Assembly: GCA_036339375.1 (NCBI GenBank)
Contig: JAYZBC010000043.1
Location: 1-31,561, forward strand
DNA length: 31,561 bases
Direction: 5' to 3'
Source of the DNA: JAYZBC01 sp036339375
GTDB taxonomy: Bacteria; Pseudomonadota; Alphaproteobacteria; MPNO01; UBA2964
Part shown: positions 7,544 through 15,759 of the stretch, in pieces
Layout: each line of letters begins with the position of its first letter
Position numbering within the stretch: position 1 is the stretch's first letter
Notes under the pieces: model-generated
The model's input: only the letters and a program-made list of their open reading frames with translations
The model's database searches: none
Told to the model about the DNA's origin: nothing
Program-made: the position numbers and the translations under genes

Positions 7544-8694
7544 CTACCATCATTGATGCCACATCTCTAGCGCAAGCATTAATACGCTGCCCAAGTGTTA
7601 CCCCTAAAGATGAAGGGGCCCTAAGTATATTGGAAGAAAGTTTAAAATCTCTTGGTTTTACCTGTCATAGAATGACTTTCTCCGATGTTAACACCCCAGA
7701 TGTAGAAAACATTTATGCTCGTATAGGGACACAAAGTCCCAACTTTTGTTATGCGGGACACACTGATGTAGTCCCAATTGGGGACCAAGAGGGTTGGACT
7801 GTGGAGCCGTTTGGAGGTCGTGTAATTGATGGCACCCTATTTGGCCGAGGCGCAACTGATATGAAAGGCGGTATAGCTTGTTTCATTTCCGCTGTTTCAC
7901 AATTCCTATCAAAAAGAGAAAAAAAAATTGGCGGTTCTATTAGCTTACTAATAACTGGTGATGAAGAAGGTCCTTCCATCAACGGTACTCGCAAGGTTTT
8001 GGATTGGTTAAAAAAACGTGGAGAGACATTGGATGCCTGTTTAGTCGGTGAACCCACTAATCCTAATAAACTTGGGGAAATGGTTAAAATTGGTCGAAGG
8101 GGATCTTTATCTGGTTGGCTAACCGTCCATGGGACACAAGGACATACAGCTTATCCCCACCTTGCAGAAAATCCATTACCCCGCCTTGTTGCAATGCTTG
8201 CAGCCATTACGTCAGAATCATTAGACTCTGGAACAGAACATTTTCAGCCATCAAACCTTCAATTAACAACAATAGACGTAGGCAATCCAGCTACAAACGT
8301 AATCCCTAGCAAAGTAACTGCAGCGTTTAATATTCGATTTAATGATCTACATACAAGCAAATCACTCATCAAATTTCTAAAACAAAAATTTGATTCTGTT
8401 GGTGGCAAATACGAAGTAAAGTTTAAAATTACAGGAGAAGCCTTTTTAACACCTCCAGGACGATTAAGTGATTTACTTTGCGATGCCATAAAAAAAACAA
8501 CAGGTTTAGAACCTACCCTTAGTACAACAGGTGGAACATCAGATGCCCGTTTCATAAAAGATTTTTGCCCAATCGCCGAATTCGGATTAATCAGTCAGTC
8601 CATGCACAAAGTAGATGAAAACGTGCAAATTTCTGACATAAAACAACTAACAGAGATCTACAGAACTCTACTCAACGGCTATTTTCCAGAATGA
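7540..8694 (+). CDS. dapE: Succinyl-diaminopimelate desuccinylase
   Basis: This is an M20-family di-zinc hydrolase that removes succinate from N-succinyl-LL-diaminopimelate, two steps after DapD. Metal and catalytic residues expected from E. coli DapE can be located: His74 and Asp76 in GHTDVVP, Asp107 in the TDMKGG motif, Glu142 (general base) and Glu143 in DEEG, Glu171 in GEPT, and His356 in SMHKVDE. The lid/dimerisation domain lies at about 185-295. The 384 residues match the family. The start is TTG at 7540, whose last two bases with the following A form the dapD stop; no better start exists before the conserved region. Confidence 0.96.
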   Translation: MTTIIDATSLAQALIRCPSVTPKDEGALSILEESLKSLGFTCHRMTFSDVNTPDVENIYARIGTQSPNFCYAGHTDVVPIGDQEGWTVEPFGGRVIDGTLFGRGATDMKGGIACFISAVSQFLSKREKKIGGSISLLITGDEEGPSINGTRKVLDWLKKRGETLDACLVGEPTNPNKLGEMVKIGRRGSLSGWLTVHGTQGHTAYPHLAENPLPRLVAMLAAITSESLDSGTEHFQPSNLQLTTIDVGNPATNVIPSKVTAAFNIRFNDLHTSKSLIKFLKQKFDSVGGKYEVKFKITGEAFLTPPGRLSDLLCDAIKKTTGLEPTLSTTGGTSDARFIKDFCPIAEFGLISQSMHKVDENVQISDIKQLTEIYRTLLNGYFPE

Positions 8695-9281
8695 TTCTGA
8701 TGTCTGAGCTTTACCGCTCTCTTTCAGGAGCATTGCGGCTCGCATGTTTTAAGCAAGATGGTATTTTATTTTTTGAAAACACGGTAACGGCCTTTTGGCG
8801 CTCATTTTGGGCGGCAGCAATTGCTTTTCCTCCATATGCTTTCCTGCTCTTTATTCGAGTAGAACCAAGTATCATTAACGTTGGGCCTTCGACAGCAATA
8901 CTCATTCATTGTATTGCCTATGTAGCAGGTTGGTTTGCCTTCCCATTGGTCATGTTTTACCTTTGTAACCTTATAAATCGGCAAACACATTTTTGTAGAT
9001 ACTGTGCTGCTCACAATTGGGCAGCTTTGTTACAAATTGTTGTAATGCTAGTTATTACATCTGTTGATCGGAGCGGAATGATCACACCTGGGCTAGCAGG
9101 TACCATTACTATGATTTTGATTATTTTGATATTTTTTTACCAAGGATTTATTGCACGTGTTGGGCTGCAAATTTCAATTTTTGGATCAATTGGGATCGTG
9201 GTGACCAATTTGTTAGTAGGTCTCATCATTGAACTGTGGGCTACCAAGCTCCTTTCAGGTCAAAAAGTACTTTTTGGATAA
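8691..9281 (+). CDS. Unrecognised multi-pass membrane protein
   Basis: I do not recognise this 196-residue protein. About five hydrophobic segments are visible (roughly residues 35-54, 68-92, 110-125, 135-152 and 158-186), with a polar N-terminus. A Cys-x-x-Cys pair sits in a loop before the third segment (FCRYCAAHNW). The general look, an aromatic FWRSFWAA entry into the first helix and five or so helices, recalls Yip1-like or 'dapE-linked' hypothetical membrane proteins of Alphaproteobacteria, but this is a weak resemblance. The ATG at 8691 overlaps the dapE stop by four bases (ATGA); ATG 8700 is an alternative. The 3' end overlaps the convergent truA by 22 bases. Confidence 0.7.
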   Translation: MILMSELYRSLSGALRLACFKQDGILFFENTVTAFWRSFWAAAIAFPPYAFLLFIRVEPSIINVGPSTAILIHCIAYVAGWFAFPLVMFYLCNLINRQTHFCRYCAAHNWAALLQIVVMLVITSVDRSGMITPGLAGTITMILIILIFFYQGFIARVGLQISIFGSIGIVVTNLLVGLIIELWATKLLSGQKVLFG

Positions 9282-10012
9282 GAAACATTCTTCAAAAACA
9301 AGCCCTCTGGTGGTGCAGTGGGACCAGCTGCATTTCTGTCACATGCCTTCAATACCGCAGCAAAATCATTCACAGTCCATTTACCCTCACCAACTAGTTT
9401 AAGGGTCCCTACTATATTTCTAACTTGATGATGTAAGAAGGATGGTGCTCTCACTAAAATTTCAATTTTTTCTTCTATTTTATTAACTTTAAGAGTGGAA
9501 AGAGTTTTGACGGGAGAACTGGCCTGACATTGTTTTGCACGAAAGGAGGTAAAATCATGTTTACCAATCAAAATTTGAGCCGAATCATGCATCGCCATGG
9601 CATCCAAGGGTGTTGTTATTTTCCAAGCTCTATTTTTATCTACAGCTAAAGGGGCGGATCTGTTGATAATGCGATAAATATAAACCCTCTCTTTAGCAGA
9701 GAAGCGCGCATGAAACTGATCTGTTGTTTTTTCAACTGAAAGAACCGATATAGGAAAAGATCTTAAATGGGCATTGATTGCGTTACGAACCGTCTCAGCT
9801 TTAAAACGACGTTTTATATCCACGTGTGCAACTTGCCCATAGGCGTGGACCCCTGCATCCGTTCTTCCTGCTCCTTGCGCTAAAACTTTTTCGCCGCAAA
9901 ATTTTCCTATAGCATCTTCAATTGTTTCCTGAATTGAACGCCCGTTTTTTTGCCTTTGCCAACCCACAAAACCTGTTCCATCGTATTCGATTAAAAGTTT
10001 AAAACGGGTCAT
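9260..10012 (-). CDS. truA: tRNA pseudouridine(38-40) synthase
   Basis: It converts uridines 38-40 of the tRNA anticodon arm to pseudouridine. The catalytic Asp is residue 52 in the conserved AGRTDAGVHAYGQVAH motif. Other family marks are the N-terminal IEYDGTGFVGWQRQ, the DFTSFR segment, and the C-terminal FLHHQVRNIVGTL motif. The length of 250 residues fits. The ATG start overlaps the fmt stop by four bases (ATGA on the minus strand), giving tight coupling in a def-fmt-truA operon. The C-terminus overlaps the convergent membrane-protein gene. Confidence 0.97.
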   Translation of the reverse strand: MTRFKLLIEYDGTGFVGWQRQKNGRSIQETIEDAIGKFCGEKVLAQGAGRTDAGVHAYGQVAHVDIKRRFKAETVRNAINAHLRSFPISVLSVEKTTDQFHARFSAKERVYIYRIINRSAPLAVDKNRAWKITTPLDAMAMHDSAQILIGKHDFTSFRAKQCQASSPVKTLSTLKVNKIEEKIEILVRAPSFLHHQVRNIVGTLKLVGEGKWTVNDFAAVLKACDRNAAGPTAPPEGLFLKNVSYPKSTF

Positions 10013-10953
10013 GGCGTTTTTGAATGAGGTAAAGCAAGGATTGTCCCGGTTTGCAATTTAAAGCCTCTAAAAAACGCGCTTGCTTCGACGGGCCGCTTAC
10101 CGGGTCTTTGCATTATTTCTAACTTTAGCGAACCAGATCCGCAGGCAATTGTCGCGGGTTCAATAACTGTACCAGGATTTGCACACCCTTTATCTAAAGC
10201 TTGACCGGCCAAAACCCTAATTTTGTTTTTTTTGTAATTAAACCAAGTACCTGGCCAAGGGTTTAGAGCTCGAATGTTACGGGCCAGTTGGTATGCGTTT
10301 TCTCTCCAATCGAGCTCTCCTTCTTTTGGATGAATTTTTTTTGCATAAATAACACCCTTCTCAGGTTGCGGGATAGGTTCAATTTCTTTGCTAAATAAAG
10401 AGTTTAAAAGTCCCGGAAGCAATTTAGCACCTACGTTTCCAAGCTGGTCTTGAAGTTCTCTGAGCCCGGTGGTTGGTTGAATTTGAATTTTCTGTTGTCT
10501 AAGTATCGGGCCAGTATCAAGCCCTTTATCCATTCGAATAACTGAAACACCTGTTTCTGCGTCTCCGGCCATAATTGCACGTTGCAAGGGCGCTGCACCG
10601 CGCCAACGCGGTAAAAGTGACATGTGAATGTTCAAGCACCCCAAAGGAGGTGCGGTCAAAATCTTTGGAGGTAAAATTAAACCATAAGCGACTACCACCA
10701 CCGCTTCCGCTTTTAAATCCAGAAATTCTGCTATGATTTCCTTTGATTTCAAATTATGTGGTGTTCGAACAAGGATTCCCGTTTCTTTTGCAAGAGCCTG
10801 TACAGGTGAAACTCGTACTTTTTGGCCACGTCCTGCTGGTCTGGGTGGCTGAGTGTAAGCACAAATGACTTCGTGTTGTTTTTTTATTAGCGCTTTGAGG
10901 GTAGGCACCGCAATTTCGGGTGTGCCCATAAAGATTATACGCATTGAAGGCAT
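10009..10953 (-). CDS. fmt: Methionyl-tRNA formyltransferase
   Basis: It formylates initiator Met-tRNA with 10-formyl-tetrahydrofolate. The N-terminal formyltransferase domain shows IIFMGTPEIAVP, QPPRPAGRG and the catalytic set Asn108, His110 and Asp146 (in LNIHMSLLPRWRGAAP and KGLDTGPIL). The C-terminal OB-like tRNA-binding domain begins near residue 205 (KEGELDW...ALNPWPGTWF). The 314 residues are normal. Start at ATG 10953 or the internal ATG 10944; neither has a clear ribosome-binding site. It begins one base after the def stop, a classic def-fmt pair in which the deformylase reverses Fmt's modification on new proteins. Confidence 0.97.
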   Translation of the reverse strand: MPSMRIIFMGTPEIAVPTLKALIKKQHEVICAYTQPPRPAGRGQKVRVSPVQALAKETGILVRTPHNLKSKEIIAEFLDLKAEAVVVVAYGLILPPKILTAPPLGCLNIHMSLLPRWRGAAPLQRAIMAGDAETGVSVIRMDKGLDTGPILRQQKIQIQPTTGLRELQDQLGNVGAKLLPGLLNSLFSKEIEPIPQPEKGVIYAKKIHPKEGELDWRENAYQLARNIRALNPWPGTWFNYKKNKIRVLAGQALDKGCANPGTVIEPATIACGSGSLKLEIMQRPGKRPVEASAFFRGFKLQTGTILALPHSKTP

Positions 10954-10954
10954 A

Positions 10955-11479
10955 TTATTTACGTTTTTTGGCCTCCGTCTTTTTTTGTTTTTTCATTTTT
11001 CTGAGAATTATATTTTTCTTTAAAAATGATATATGATCAACAAATAGCACTCCATCTAAATGGTCCATTTCGTGTTGAATACATGTGGATAAAATTCCTT
11101 CCGCCTCAATTTCCCTCTGTTTGTTTTCACTATCCGAATAACGTACTCGAACGCGGGCGGATCTACCTATTTGTACATAATGCGTGGGAAAAGAAAGACA
11201 GCCCTCATCATAGGTAGCAAGCTCCTCCGAGGCTTCAATAATTTCGGGATTTATAATTTTCAAGGGATTTGGTTTTTCATCTTGTTTTGCTACATCAATG
11301 ACAATTATTCTTTTCAGAATAGAAACTTGGGGGGCCGCTAAACCCACACCAGGGGCCTCATACATTGTTGCCAGCATATCATCCATTAGCTGCTTAATTT
11401 CACTGGTCACCCACTCCACTTTTTTGCATTTTTTTTTAAGAATAGGATCAGGGGCCTTAATGATAGGGAGTATAGCCAT
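10955..11479 (-). CDS. def: Peptide deformylase
   Basis: This metalloenzyme removes the N-formyl group from nascent proteins. All three family motifs are present: GVGLAAPQV at 44-52, EGCLSFP at 92-98 with metal ligand Cys94, and QHEMDHLDG at 135-143 with metal ligands His136 and His140 and catalytic Glu137. At 174 residues it has a Lys/Arg-rich C-terminal tail (about 155-174). It is the first gene of a def-fmt-truA unit on the minus strand and diverges from rmuC. Confidence 0.97.
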   Translation of the reverse strand: MAILPIIKAPDPILKKKCKKVEWVTSEIKQLMDDMLATMYEAPGVGLAAPQVSILKRIIVIDVAKQDEKPNPLKIINPEIIEASEELATYDEGCLSFPTHYVQIGRSARVRVRYSDSENKQREIEAEGILSTCIQHEMDHLDGVLFVDHISFLKKNIILRKMKKQKKTEAKKRK

Positions 11480-11551
11480 TACTATTAACTTAACTTTCTT
11501 TTCATAAAAGAGGAAGAATACGTAGGCCTCTCAAAACCATCCGTCAAGAAG

Positions 11552-11565
11552 TGTATAAACATACA
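11552..11565. repeat. Inverted repeat in the def/rmuC divergent gap
   Basis: TGTAT at 11552-11556 and ATACA at 11561-11565 form a perfect 5-base dyad with a 4-base spacer, lying between two divergent genes. Size and shape would suit a small dimeric repressor, but one short A/T-rich dyad can arise by chance, and no regulator is encoded nearby. Confidence 0.25.
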
Positions 11566-11589
11566 AAAACCTCTTGATTCGGAGTCTCA

Positions 11590-11598
11590 TGCTATAAT
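11590..11598 (+). promoter_or_regulatory. Extended -10 promoter element before rmuC
   Basis: TG-C-TATAAT at 11590-11598 (TG at 11590-11591, a perfect TATAAT at 11593-11598) is an ideal extended -10 element, 46 bases upstream of the rmuC ATG. A -35-like TTGATT at 11574-11579 is only 13 bases away, too near to be the classical partner, but extended -10 promoters can work with a poor -35. Confidence 0.5.
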
Positions 11599-11644
11599 TC
11601 ATTCCATAGGTCTCCTTAAGTGAGCAGTTTTGGATTTTTTTAAA

Positions 11645-12766
11645 ATGGACCTTTGGTTTCAAATTGCACTTGGTTTAGCTACTGTCTTTGGCACAGGAAT
11701 TTTGGTGTTGCTATTCCTTTGGAATCGAACCGGAGGTTCACCCCAATCTGAACTCATGGGTCGTTTAACACAATTAGCAGAAAGTAACGCTGCACAACAA
11801 ACTCATCTCGCAGAAAGATTGCAGGCACAAGAGCGTTCTTTGAGTAAGACTTTGGACGATAGGCTTACAAATCTGACACATCGAATAGGACAAACCCTGC
11901 AGCAAAGTTCAACTAAAACTGGGGAAACAATGGCGAAGCTCCAAGAGCGACTAGCAGTCATTGATACTGCACAAAAAAATTTAACGGAATTATCTGGAAA
12001 AGTTGTGGGTTTACAAGATATTTTATCAAATAAACAGGCACGCGGTACTTTTGGAGAAATTCAACTCCAGGATTTAGTGCGAAATGCTCTTCCCCCTTCT
12101 GCTTACGCCTTTCAAGTTACTCTCAGCAATAGCCGACGGGCCGATTGTTTGATTCATCTCCCCAACCCACCTGGTTCAATTGTTATTGATGCAAAATTTC
12201 CTTTGGAAGGTTATCGGACGCTTATAAATGCCAAAACTCAAAGCGATAAGAATTCTGCTCGACGCCAATTAACGACTGACATTCACAAACATGTTAGCGA
12301 CATTTCCAAACGCTACATTTTGCCCGGTGAAACAGCAGAATCTGCATTGATGTTTCTTCCGTCCGAAGCTGTTTATGCGGAACTCCATGCCAACTTTGTT
12401 GAAGTAGTTGAAAAATCTTATTCTCTTCGCGTTTGGATTGTTTCGCCAACGACCTTAATGGCCACACTAAACACAGTTCGAGCCATCCTTAAAGATGCCC
12501 AAATGCGTGAGCAGGCTGACGTTATTCAGCAAGAGGTCATGAAGATGTTACGTGATGTGGCACGGTTAGATCAAAGGGTGGAAAATTTGGAAAAACATTT
12601 TAGCCTAGCGGAAAAGGATTTGAAGGAAATTCGCGTTTCTGCTGAAAAAGTTACGAACCGAGGCGAACGAATTACTGAAATCGAACTCAGTGGGTCTTCT
12701 AAAATCGAAGCAACCGAAAATGATACCATTGCAAGTGATCAAACTGTTCATCAAATTGAGAAATAG
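11645..12766 (+). CDS. rmuC: DNA recombination protein RmuC
   Basis: RmuC family proteins are membrane-anchored and related to endonuclease folds; in E. coli loss changes inversion rates at short repeats, but the biochemical role is unsettled. The N-terminal hydrophobic helix (about residues 5-24) would anchor the protein. A long polar/coiled-coil region with many Gln, Leu and Glu follows (30-115). The RmuC core contains RGTFGEIQL, then VIDAKFPLEGY, the LPSEAVYAEL motif and SPTTLMATL. A TTG at 11630 is also in frame and would add five residues; I prefer the ATG. The C-terminal tail is acidic and low-complexity. It converges on recR with a 64-base gap holding no obvious terminator. Confidence 0.93.
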   Translation: MDLWFQIALGLATVFGTGILVLLFLWNRTGGSPQSELMGRLTQLAESNAAQQTHLAERLQAQERSLSKTLDDRLTNLTHRIGQTLQQSSTKTGETMAKLQERLAVIDTAQKNLTELSGKVVGLQDILSNKQARGTFGEIQLQDLVRNALPPSAYAFQVTLSNSRRADCLIHLPNPPGSIVIDAKFPLEGYRTLINAKTQSDKNSARRQLTTDIHKHVSDISKRYILPGETAESALMFLPSEAVYAELHANFVEVVEKSYSLRVWIVSPTTLMATLNTVRAILKDAQMREQADVIQQEVMKMLRDVARLDQRVENLEKHFSLAEKDLKEIRVSAEKVTNRGERITEIELSGSSKIEATENDTIASDQTVHQIEK

Positions 12767-12830
12767 GATCTCCACTTAAACTTATTGCAACTCAAACTGT
12801 TTTCTAATTTATCCGCACAAAACTACAATA

Positions 12831-13424
12831 TTAAAAATTTTGTCGAGCCTTAAGGGCTGCAGAAAGTGTCCCATCATCTAAATAGTCCAGTTCACCACCA
12901 ACTGGTACTCCATGCGCTAAACGTGAAACACTGACACCAGTTTGTGCCAATCGATCTGCAAGGTAATGGGCCGTCGTCTGGCCATCAACTGTGGCAGAGG
13001 TGGCTAAAATTATTTCCGATATTTCTGATGACCTTGCTCTAATTATTAGGGGAGAAATAAAGAGGTCTTCGGGCCCACGACCATCAAGTGCAGACAGGGT
13101 ACCACCAAGAACGTGATAACGCCCTGAAAAAACATTTGCCCTTTCTAGTGCCCAAAGATCTGCTACGTCTTCAACCACACAAATTACCGCCGGATCTCTT
13201 TTTGTGTCAGTACAAATCGAACAGGGTTCGATGACATCAATATTAGCACACTTCGTACAAACTCTCATTGAATTTGCCAATTCATCTAACCCTTTAATTA
13301 AAGGCAGGAGTAGATTTTCGCGATGTTTAGTCAAAAACAAAACCGCTCGTCTCGCAGATCGAGGTCCAAGTCCTGGCAATCTAGATAAATTTTTTATTAA
13401 CTGATCTAATATATCGATTGTCAT
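12831..13424 (-). CDS. recR: Recombination mediator RecR
   Basis: RecR acts with RecO (and RecF) to load RecA on SSB-coated DNA during gap repair. The N-terminal helix-hairpin-helix region shows LSRLPGLGPRSARR at 13-26. A four-Cys zinc site is formed by Cys56, Cys59, Cys68 and Cys71. The Toprim domain follows, with VVEDVADLWALE and the GGTLSALDGRGPEDL loop, and then TVDGQTTAHYL and the C-terminal VPVGGELDYLDDGTL motif. The 197 residues match the family. It is the last gene in the SRP RNA-dnaX-ybaB-recR group, 38 bases after ybaB. Confidence 0.97.
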   Translation of the reverse strand: MTIDILDQLIKNLSRLPGLGPRSARRAVLFLTKHRENLLLPLIKGLDELANSMRVCTKCANIDVIEPCSICTDTKRDPAVICVVEDVADLWALERANVFSGRYHVLGGTLSALDGRGPEDLFISPLIIRARSSEISEIILATSATVDGQTTAHYLADRLAQTGVSVSRLAHGVPVGGELDYLDDGTLSAALKARQNF

Positions 13425-13462
13425 AGGCCCAAAATCTAAAAAGTGAGTTGTTTTCGAAAATT

Positions 13463-13786
13463 TTAAATTGGCAAATTAAAACCAGGGGGTAAATTGAGGC
13501 CACCGGTAATACGCGTCATCTCCTCTGTGACACGACTTTCTACCTTTGCTTTGGCATCGTTAAATGCAGCTGTAATTAAATCTTCTACAACCTCAGAGTC
13601 ATCAGAATTAAATAAAGAGGGATCGATGTGTAAGTTGCGCATTTCACCTTTACCATTGAGAGTAACAGAAACTAAACCACCACCGGAATTACTAGATATT
13701 TCTATGGAAACAAGTTTTTCCTGCATTTCTTGCATTTTTGATTGCATTTCTTGAGCTTGTTTCATCATTTGGCCTAAATTTTTCAT
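13463..13786 (-). CDS. ybaB: YbaB/EbfC family nucleoid-associated protein
   Basis: This 107-residue DNA-binding protein has the family pattern: MKNLGQMMKQAQEMQSKMQ followed by Gln/Met/Lys-rich helix, a short beta sheet around GGGLVSVTLNGKGEMRNLHID, and a C-terminal helix ending near the conserved GGLNLPPGF. YbaB-type proteins form dimers that bind DNA with little sequence preference. Its ATG overlaps the dnaX stop by four bases, so translation is coupled. Placement between dnaX and recR is conserved from Firmicutes to Proteobacteria, though a direct functional link is not proven by that. Confidence 0.95.
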   Translation of the reverse strand: MKNLGQMMKQAQEMQSKMQEMQEKLVSIEISSNSGGGLVSVTLNGKGEMRNLHIDPSLFNSDDSEVVEDLITAAFNDAKAKVESRVTEEMTRITGGLNLPPGFNLPI

Positions 13787-15600
13787 GCTAAATCCTTATC
13801 AACAACTTTATCGTCTTTTAAGAGAATTTCTTTCCTTTGTCCGTGAAAACCCTTCGGTTCGCCCTCCATAACTGCTTTTACTTTTGCACCGGGGAATACA
13901 TCAAGGGCTGCCTGAACGAGCGGATGATTTTTTGCTTCTATGTCACGTGCCTCTTTGTCAGCGTCTGATTGCTCACGCAAAGTTGGTTTCCCGATTTCAT
14001 CACTCAAAACAATTGACCATTTTTCTCCTGTCCACTTACTAAGTAATGTGGAAACTCGGTTAGCAAAATCAGACGGCACTTCAGAATCTACGGTAATTTC
14101 TATCTGACCTTTTTCGAACCGAACTAACCGAACATAATTCATTAATATTGCATGGAGAGTAGCTTCACGATGTTCTGCAAAGAGTCCTACCAATTCGTTG
14201 AAATCTGTTGGGCTCTCCCACTGATTCGACTCACTACTTTCGTCCTGAATGGCAATTTCCTTTTCAGAAGTATGATTTGGTGACTCACTGTCATTTAAAT
14301 GTTTCTCTCCTAAAATATTTTCTTCTGCTGTTTGCAACCCCCTACTTTTAGGGTCTTTTTTTATTTGGCTATGTTTTTGTTCAAGATTTTTTTTTTCGAC
14401 ACTTGGTAAAATTTTTTCTTTTTCTACACTCCGCACTAATTCCTCTGGGGTGGGCAACTCCGACATGTAGGCTAATCGAATTAACACCATTTCAGCCGCT
14501 TGAAAAATTTGGGGAGAGCTTTGAACCTCGCTAATCCCTTTCAGAAGAAGTTGCCATGTCCTCCCGAGAGTTGAAATTGACAACTCCTTAGCGAGGGTCA
14601 CTCCGTGCTCTCTATCAAGCTGTGAAATACCTTGTGCTTCTGAAACAGTTGGTGAAATTTTTATTCTAGTCAACCAATGGGTGAGCCCCAACAAATCCTG
14701 CAACACCAAAGCAGGATCAGCGCCTGAATCATAGAGCTCCCTAAAAATATCGAGGGCTTTACTAATAGAACCTTCCATCAAAACTTGAAATAAATCATAC
14801 AAGCGCCCAGAATCGGCAAGGCCGAGCATGTTTCTAACAACCTCTTCAGAGACTATCTCAGTGTGATTTATCCCCGAATGGGCAAATGCCTGATCCAATA
14901 ACGACAACCCATCCCTCACAGATCCATCAGCTGCCCTTGCGATCATGCCGAGTGCACCTTCAGACAATGAAATGGATTCTTTTTCCATGATTTCGGTTAA
15001 ATGTTTAATCAGCGTTTCATTTCCCACACGCCTCAAATCAAACCGTTGGCACCGAGATAAAACGGTAACTGGTATTTTTCTCGTTTCGGTAGTTGCAAAA
15101 ATGAACTTCACATGCTCTGGCGGCTCTTCCAAAGTTTTTAGCAAAGCATTAAATGCGTTTACAGAAAGCATATGGACTTCATCGATGATGTAAACCTTAA
15201 AACGTGCTTCAACTGGCCGATACCGCACACCATCAATTAACTCACGAATATCGTTAACACCAGTTCTGCTCGCTGCATCCATTTCAATGACATCAACGTG
15301 GCGGTCCTCTGAAATTGCAATGCAGTGATTACAAACACCACAAGGGGCGGGTGTCGGACCTCTTGTTTCGTCCTCGCCTATACAATTTAAAGAACGAGCA
15401 ATAATTCGGGCAGTCGTAGTTTTTCCAATACCCCTAACACCGGTTAAAATAAAAGCGTGGGGTAACCGATCGGCTTTAATAGAATTGGTTAACGTACGAA
15501 CCATCGCGTCTTGGCCAATAAGTTCCTTGAACGTTGCTGGCCGATATTTTCGCGCCAAAACTTGGTACCTTTGCCCTTCTTGATTATCCTTTTCCGACAT
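13783..15600 (-). CDS. dnaX: DNA polymerase III subunits tau (and possibly gamma)
   Basis: DnaX is the AAA+ motor of the clamp loader and, as tau, links polymerase cores and helicase. Domain I has the P-loop GVRGIGKTT at 54-62, a zinc site Cys73/Cys87/Cys90/Cys93, Walker B YIIDEV at 137-142 and the sensor region FIFATTE, followed by the SRC arginine-finger motif. Domains II-III run to about residue 385. A polar, low-complexity linker (about 390-470) precedes the C-terminal tau-specific domain (about 475-605). The length of 605 residues is typical. An A10 run at codons 402-405 could allow slippage to a 406-residue gamma-like form. The gene lies 58 bases after the SRP RNA and overlaps ybaB by four bases. 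Confidence 0.97.
   Translation of the reverse strand: MSEKDNQEGQRYQVLARKYRPATFKELIGQDAMVRTLTNSIKADRLPHAFILTGVRGIGKTTTARIIARSLNCIGEDETRGPTPAPCGVCNHCIAISEDRHVDVIEMDAASRTGVNDIRELIDGVRYRPVEARFKVYIIDEVHMLSVNAFNALLKTLEEPPEHVKFIFATTETRKIPVTVLSRCQRFDLRRVGNETLIKHLTEIMEKESISLSEGALGMIARAADGSVRDGLSLLDQAFAHSGINHTEIVSEEVVRNMLGLADSGRLYDLFQVLMEGSISKALDIFRELYDSGADPALVLQDLLGLTHWLTRIKISPTVSEAQGISQLDREHGVTLAKELSISTLGRTWQLLLKGISEVQSSPQIFQAAEMVLIRLAYMSELPTPEELVRSVEKEKILPSVEKKNLEQKHSQIKKDPKSRGLQTAEENILGEKHLNDSESPNHTSEKEIAIQDESSESNQWESPTDFNELVGLFAEHREATLHAILMNYVRLVRFEKGQIEITVDSEVPSDFANRVSTLLSKWTGEKWSIVLSDEIGKPTLREQSDADKEARDIEAKNHPLVQAALDVFPGAKVKAVMEGEPKGFHGQRKEILLKDDKVVDKDLA
14387..14396 (-). promoter_or_regulatory. 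A10 slippery run in dnaX, candidate tau/gamma switch
   Basis: On the coding strand the sequence is GTC GAA AAA AAA AAT CTT GA, i.e. ten A after G, covering codons 402-405. Adding one A, or a -1 ribosomal slip on A-AAA-AAA, gives Lys-Ser and then TGA at 14381-14383, ending the protein at 406 residues. Losing one A reads eight further codons to Lys and then meets TAA. I see no internal Shine-Dalgarno or strong downstream stem like that of E. coli, so RNA polymerase slippage, as known for Thermus thermophilus dnaX, is the more likely mechanism if it occurs. Confidence 0.5.
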
Positions 15601-15658
15601 CTGTAAGAATTTTCTTTCCAGTTATTGAAAATTAAAAGCCAATTACCTGATACGCAGT

Positions 15659-15753
15659 GGGAGGTCGGACTGGTGACCCGGGAGAACTCGTTACGGCTGC
15701 TTTCTTCCGAATCTGACCGGGTTGGCGAGCATCCCGTCCACCGCCGACCTCCC
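15659..15753 (-). ncRNA. ffs: Signal recognition particle RNA, small bacterial (4.5S) type
   Basis: Read on the minus strand the RNA starts GGGAGGTCGG and ends CCGACCTCCC, a perfect 10-base closing stem, with a total of about 95 nucleotides. The apical part carries the invariant Ffh-binding domain: GGTCAG, a three-base stem, the GGAA tetraloop and AGCAGCC. The stem is TTC/GAA, where E. coli has TCC/GGA, a compensatory change. Ffh binds this RNA to target membrane proteins to the SecYEG/YidC route. A promoter with ideal spacing to the first G lies upstream, and dnaX follows 58 bases downstream, as scr-dnaX does in Bacillus. Confidence 0.95.
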
Positions 15754-15759
15754 AACTTA

